Assembly (NCBI GenBank): GCA_002315655.1
Contig: DCHO01000080.1
Coordinates: 972-48,858 of the forward strand
DNA length: 47,887 nt
Direction: 5' to 3'
Source: Christensenella sp. UBA1750
GTDB taxonomy: Bacteria; Bacillota; Clostridia; Christensenellales; UBA1750
Position 1 is the stretch's first letter, and every line of letters starts with the position of its first letter. Positions 47,861 through 47,887 of the stretch are shown piece after piece. The translations under genes and the position numbers were made by a program. The notes beneath the pieces were generated by a model. It made no database searches and was not told the DNA's origin. It worked only from the letters and a program-made list of their open reading frames with translations.

Positions 47861-47887
47861 TGGAATCCGGCGATGATCTATCCTCCC
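47861..47887 (-). rRNA. 5S rRNA, 3' end (partial)
   Basis: The minus strand reads GGGAGGATAGATCATCGCC then GGATTCCA, close to the 3' end of Firmicutes 5S rRNA (GGGAGAGTAGG, then CGCCG). The perfect terminator just beyond it supports an rRNA operon ending here. Only 27 nt are in the window, so the call is tentative. Confidence 0.55.

Noticed and set aside
1..47887. CRISPR arrays, insertion sequences and reverse transcriptase
   Set aside because: No regularly spaced direct repeats, transposase motifs or Y-x-D-D reverse-transcriptase motif were noticed on either strand.

Overview
The window is a GC-rich (mid-to-upper 50s percent by eye) chromosome segment of a Gram-positive anaerobe of the Clostridia, most likely Oscillospiraceae-like. 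The evidence for this is an L-lysine riboswitch over dapA-dapB-ddh (meso-diaminopimelate dehydrogenase branch), strong AGGAGG-type ribosome sites, sigma-A promoters, a sortase-anchored surface protein, a Cys-rich protein resembling clostridial spore-coat proteins, and Zn-ribbon/FHA/Ser-Thr-kinase signalling genes. No species is claimed.

Layout. 1-4.3 kb is prophage-derived: the tail of a peptidoglycan-binding lysin, a holin-like protein, a large serine recombinase on the opposite strand, then two tail-fibre-like proteins. 4.3-8.9 kb holds a Cys-rich protein, a DUF5711-like membrane propeller with a CvpA-like protein, a hairpin-rich intergenic stretch, a 50-aa antitoxin-like gene missed by length filters and coupled to a YkgJ-like protein, and an orphan beta-class DNA methyltransferase. 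8.9-11.9 kb is a GH28/esterase/PHP operon. 11.9-18.2 kb is the F-type ATP synthase operon (atpB-E-F-[delta-CTD::A]-G-D-C). It has no separate delta gene: the C-terminal domain of delta is fused to the N-terminus of alpha. 18.3-22.8 kb carries a YaiI-family protein, a lipoprotein and a sortase-anchored surface protein. 22.8-25.9 kb is the lysine/DAP operon under its riboswitch. Then come tRNA-Pro, a MATE transporter, a flavin-reductase-like protein, a small frameshifted remnant and a regulator with helix-turn-helix regions at both ends.

30.4-37.5 kb is an amidohydrolase diverging from a five-gene run in which every junction is a 4-nt ATGA overlap: PdxA2-like dehydrogenase, DUF1537 kinase, LarA-like protein, HExxH metalloprotease, GH43-like propeller. 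The first two form the known four-carbon sugar-acid catabolic pair; the LarA homologue may supply an epimerase step. 37.5-38.9 kb has a stand-alone 5TM-LYT sensor-type membrane domain behind a CDP-alcohol phosphatidyltransferase. 39.0-46.4 kb, on the minus strand, is a phospho-signalling module in the order membrane PP2C phosphatase, trypsin-like protease with cytosolic FHA, Zn-ribbon FHA, Zn-ribbon membrane Ser/Thr kinase, followed within 12 nt by cysK and mnmA. The window closes with a HAD phosphatase and tmk, then a terminator and what looks like the 3' end of a 5S rRNA.

The most unusual features are the delta-CTD::alpha ATP synthase fusion, the protease/FHA/kinase/phosphatase module, and the fully coupled sugar-acid cluster. 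No CRISPR array, insertion sequence or reverse transcriptase was seen.
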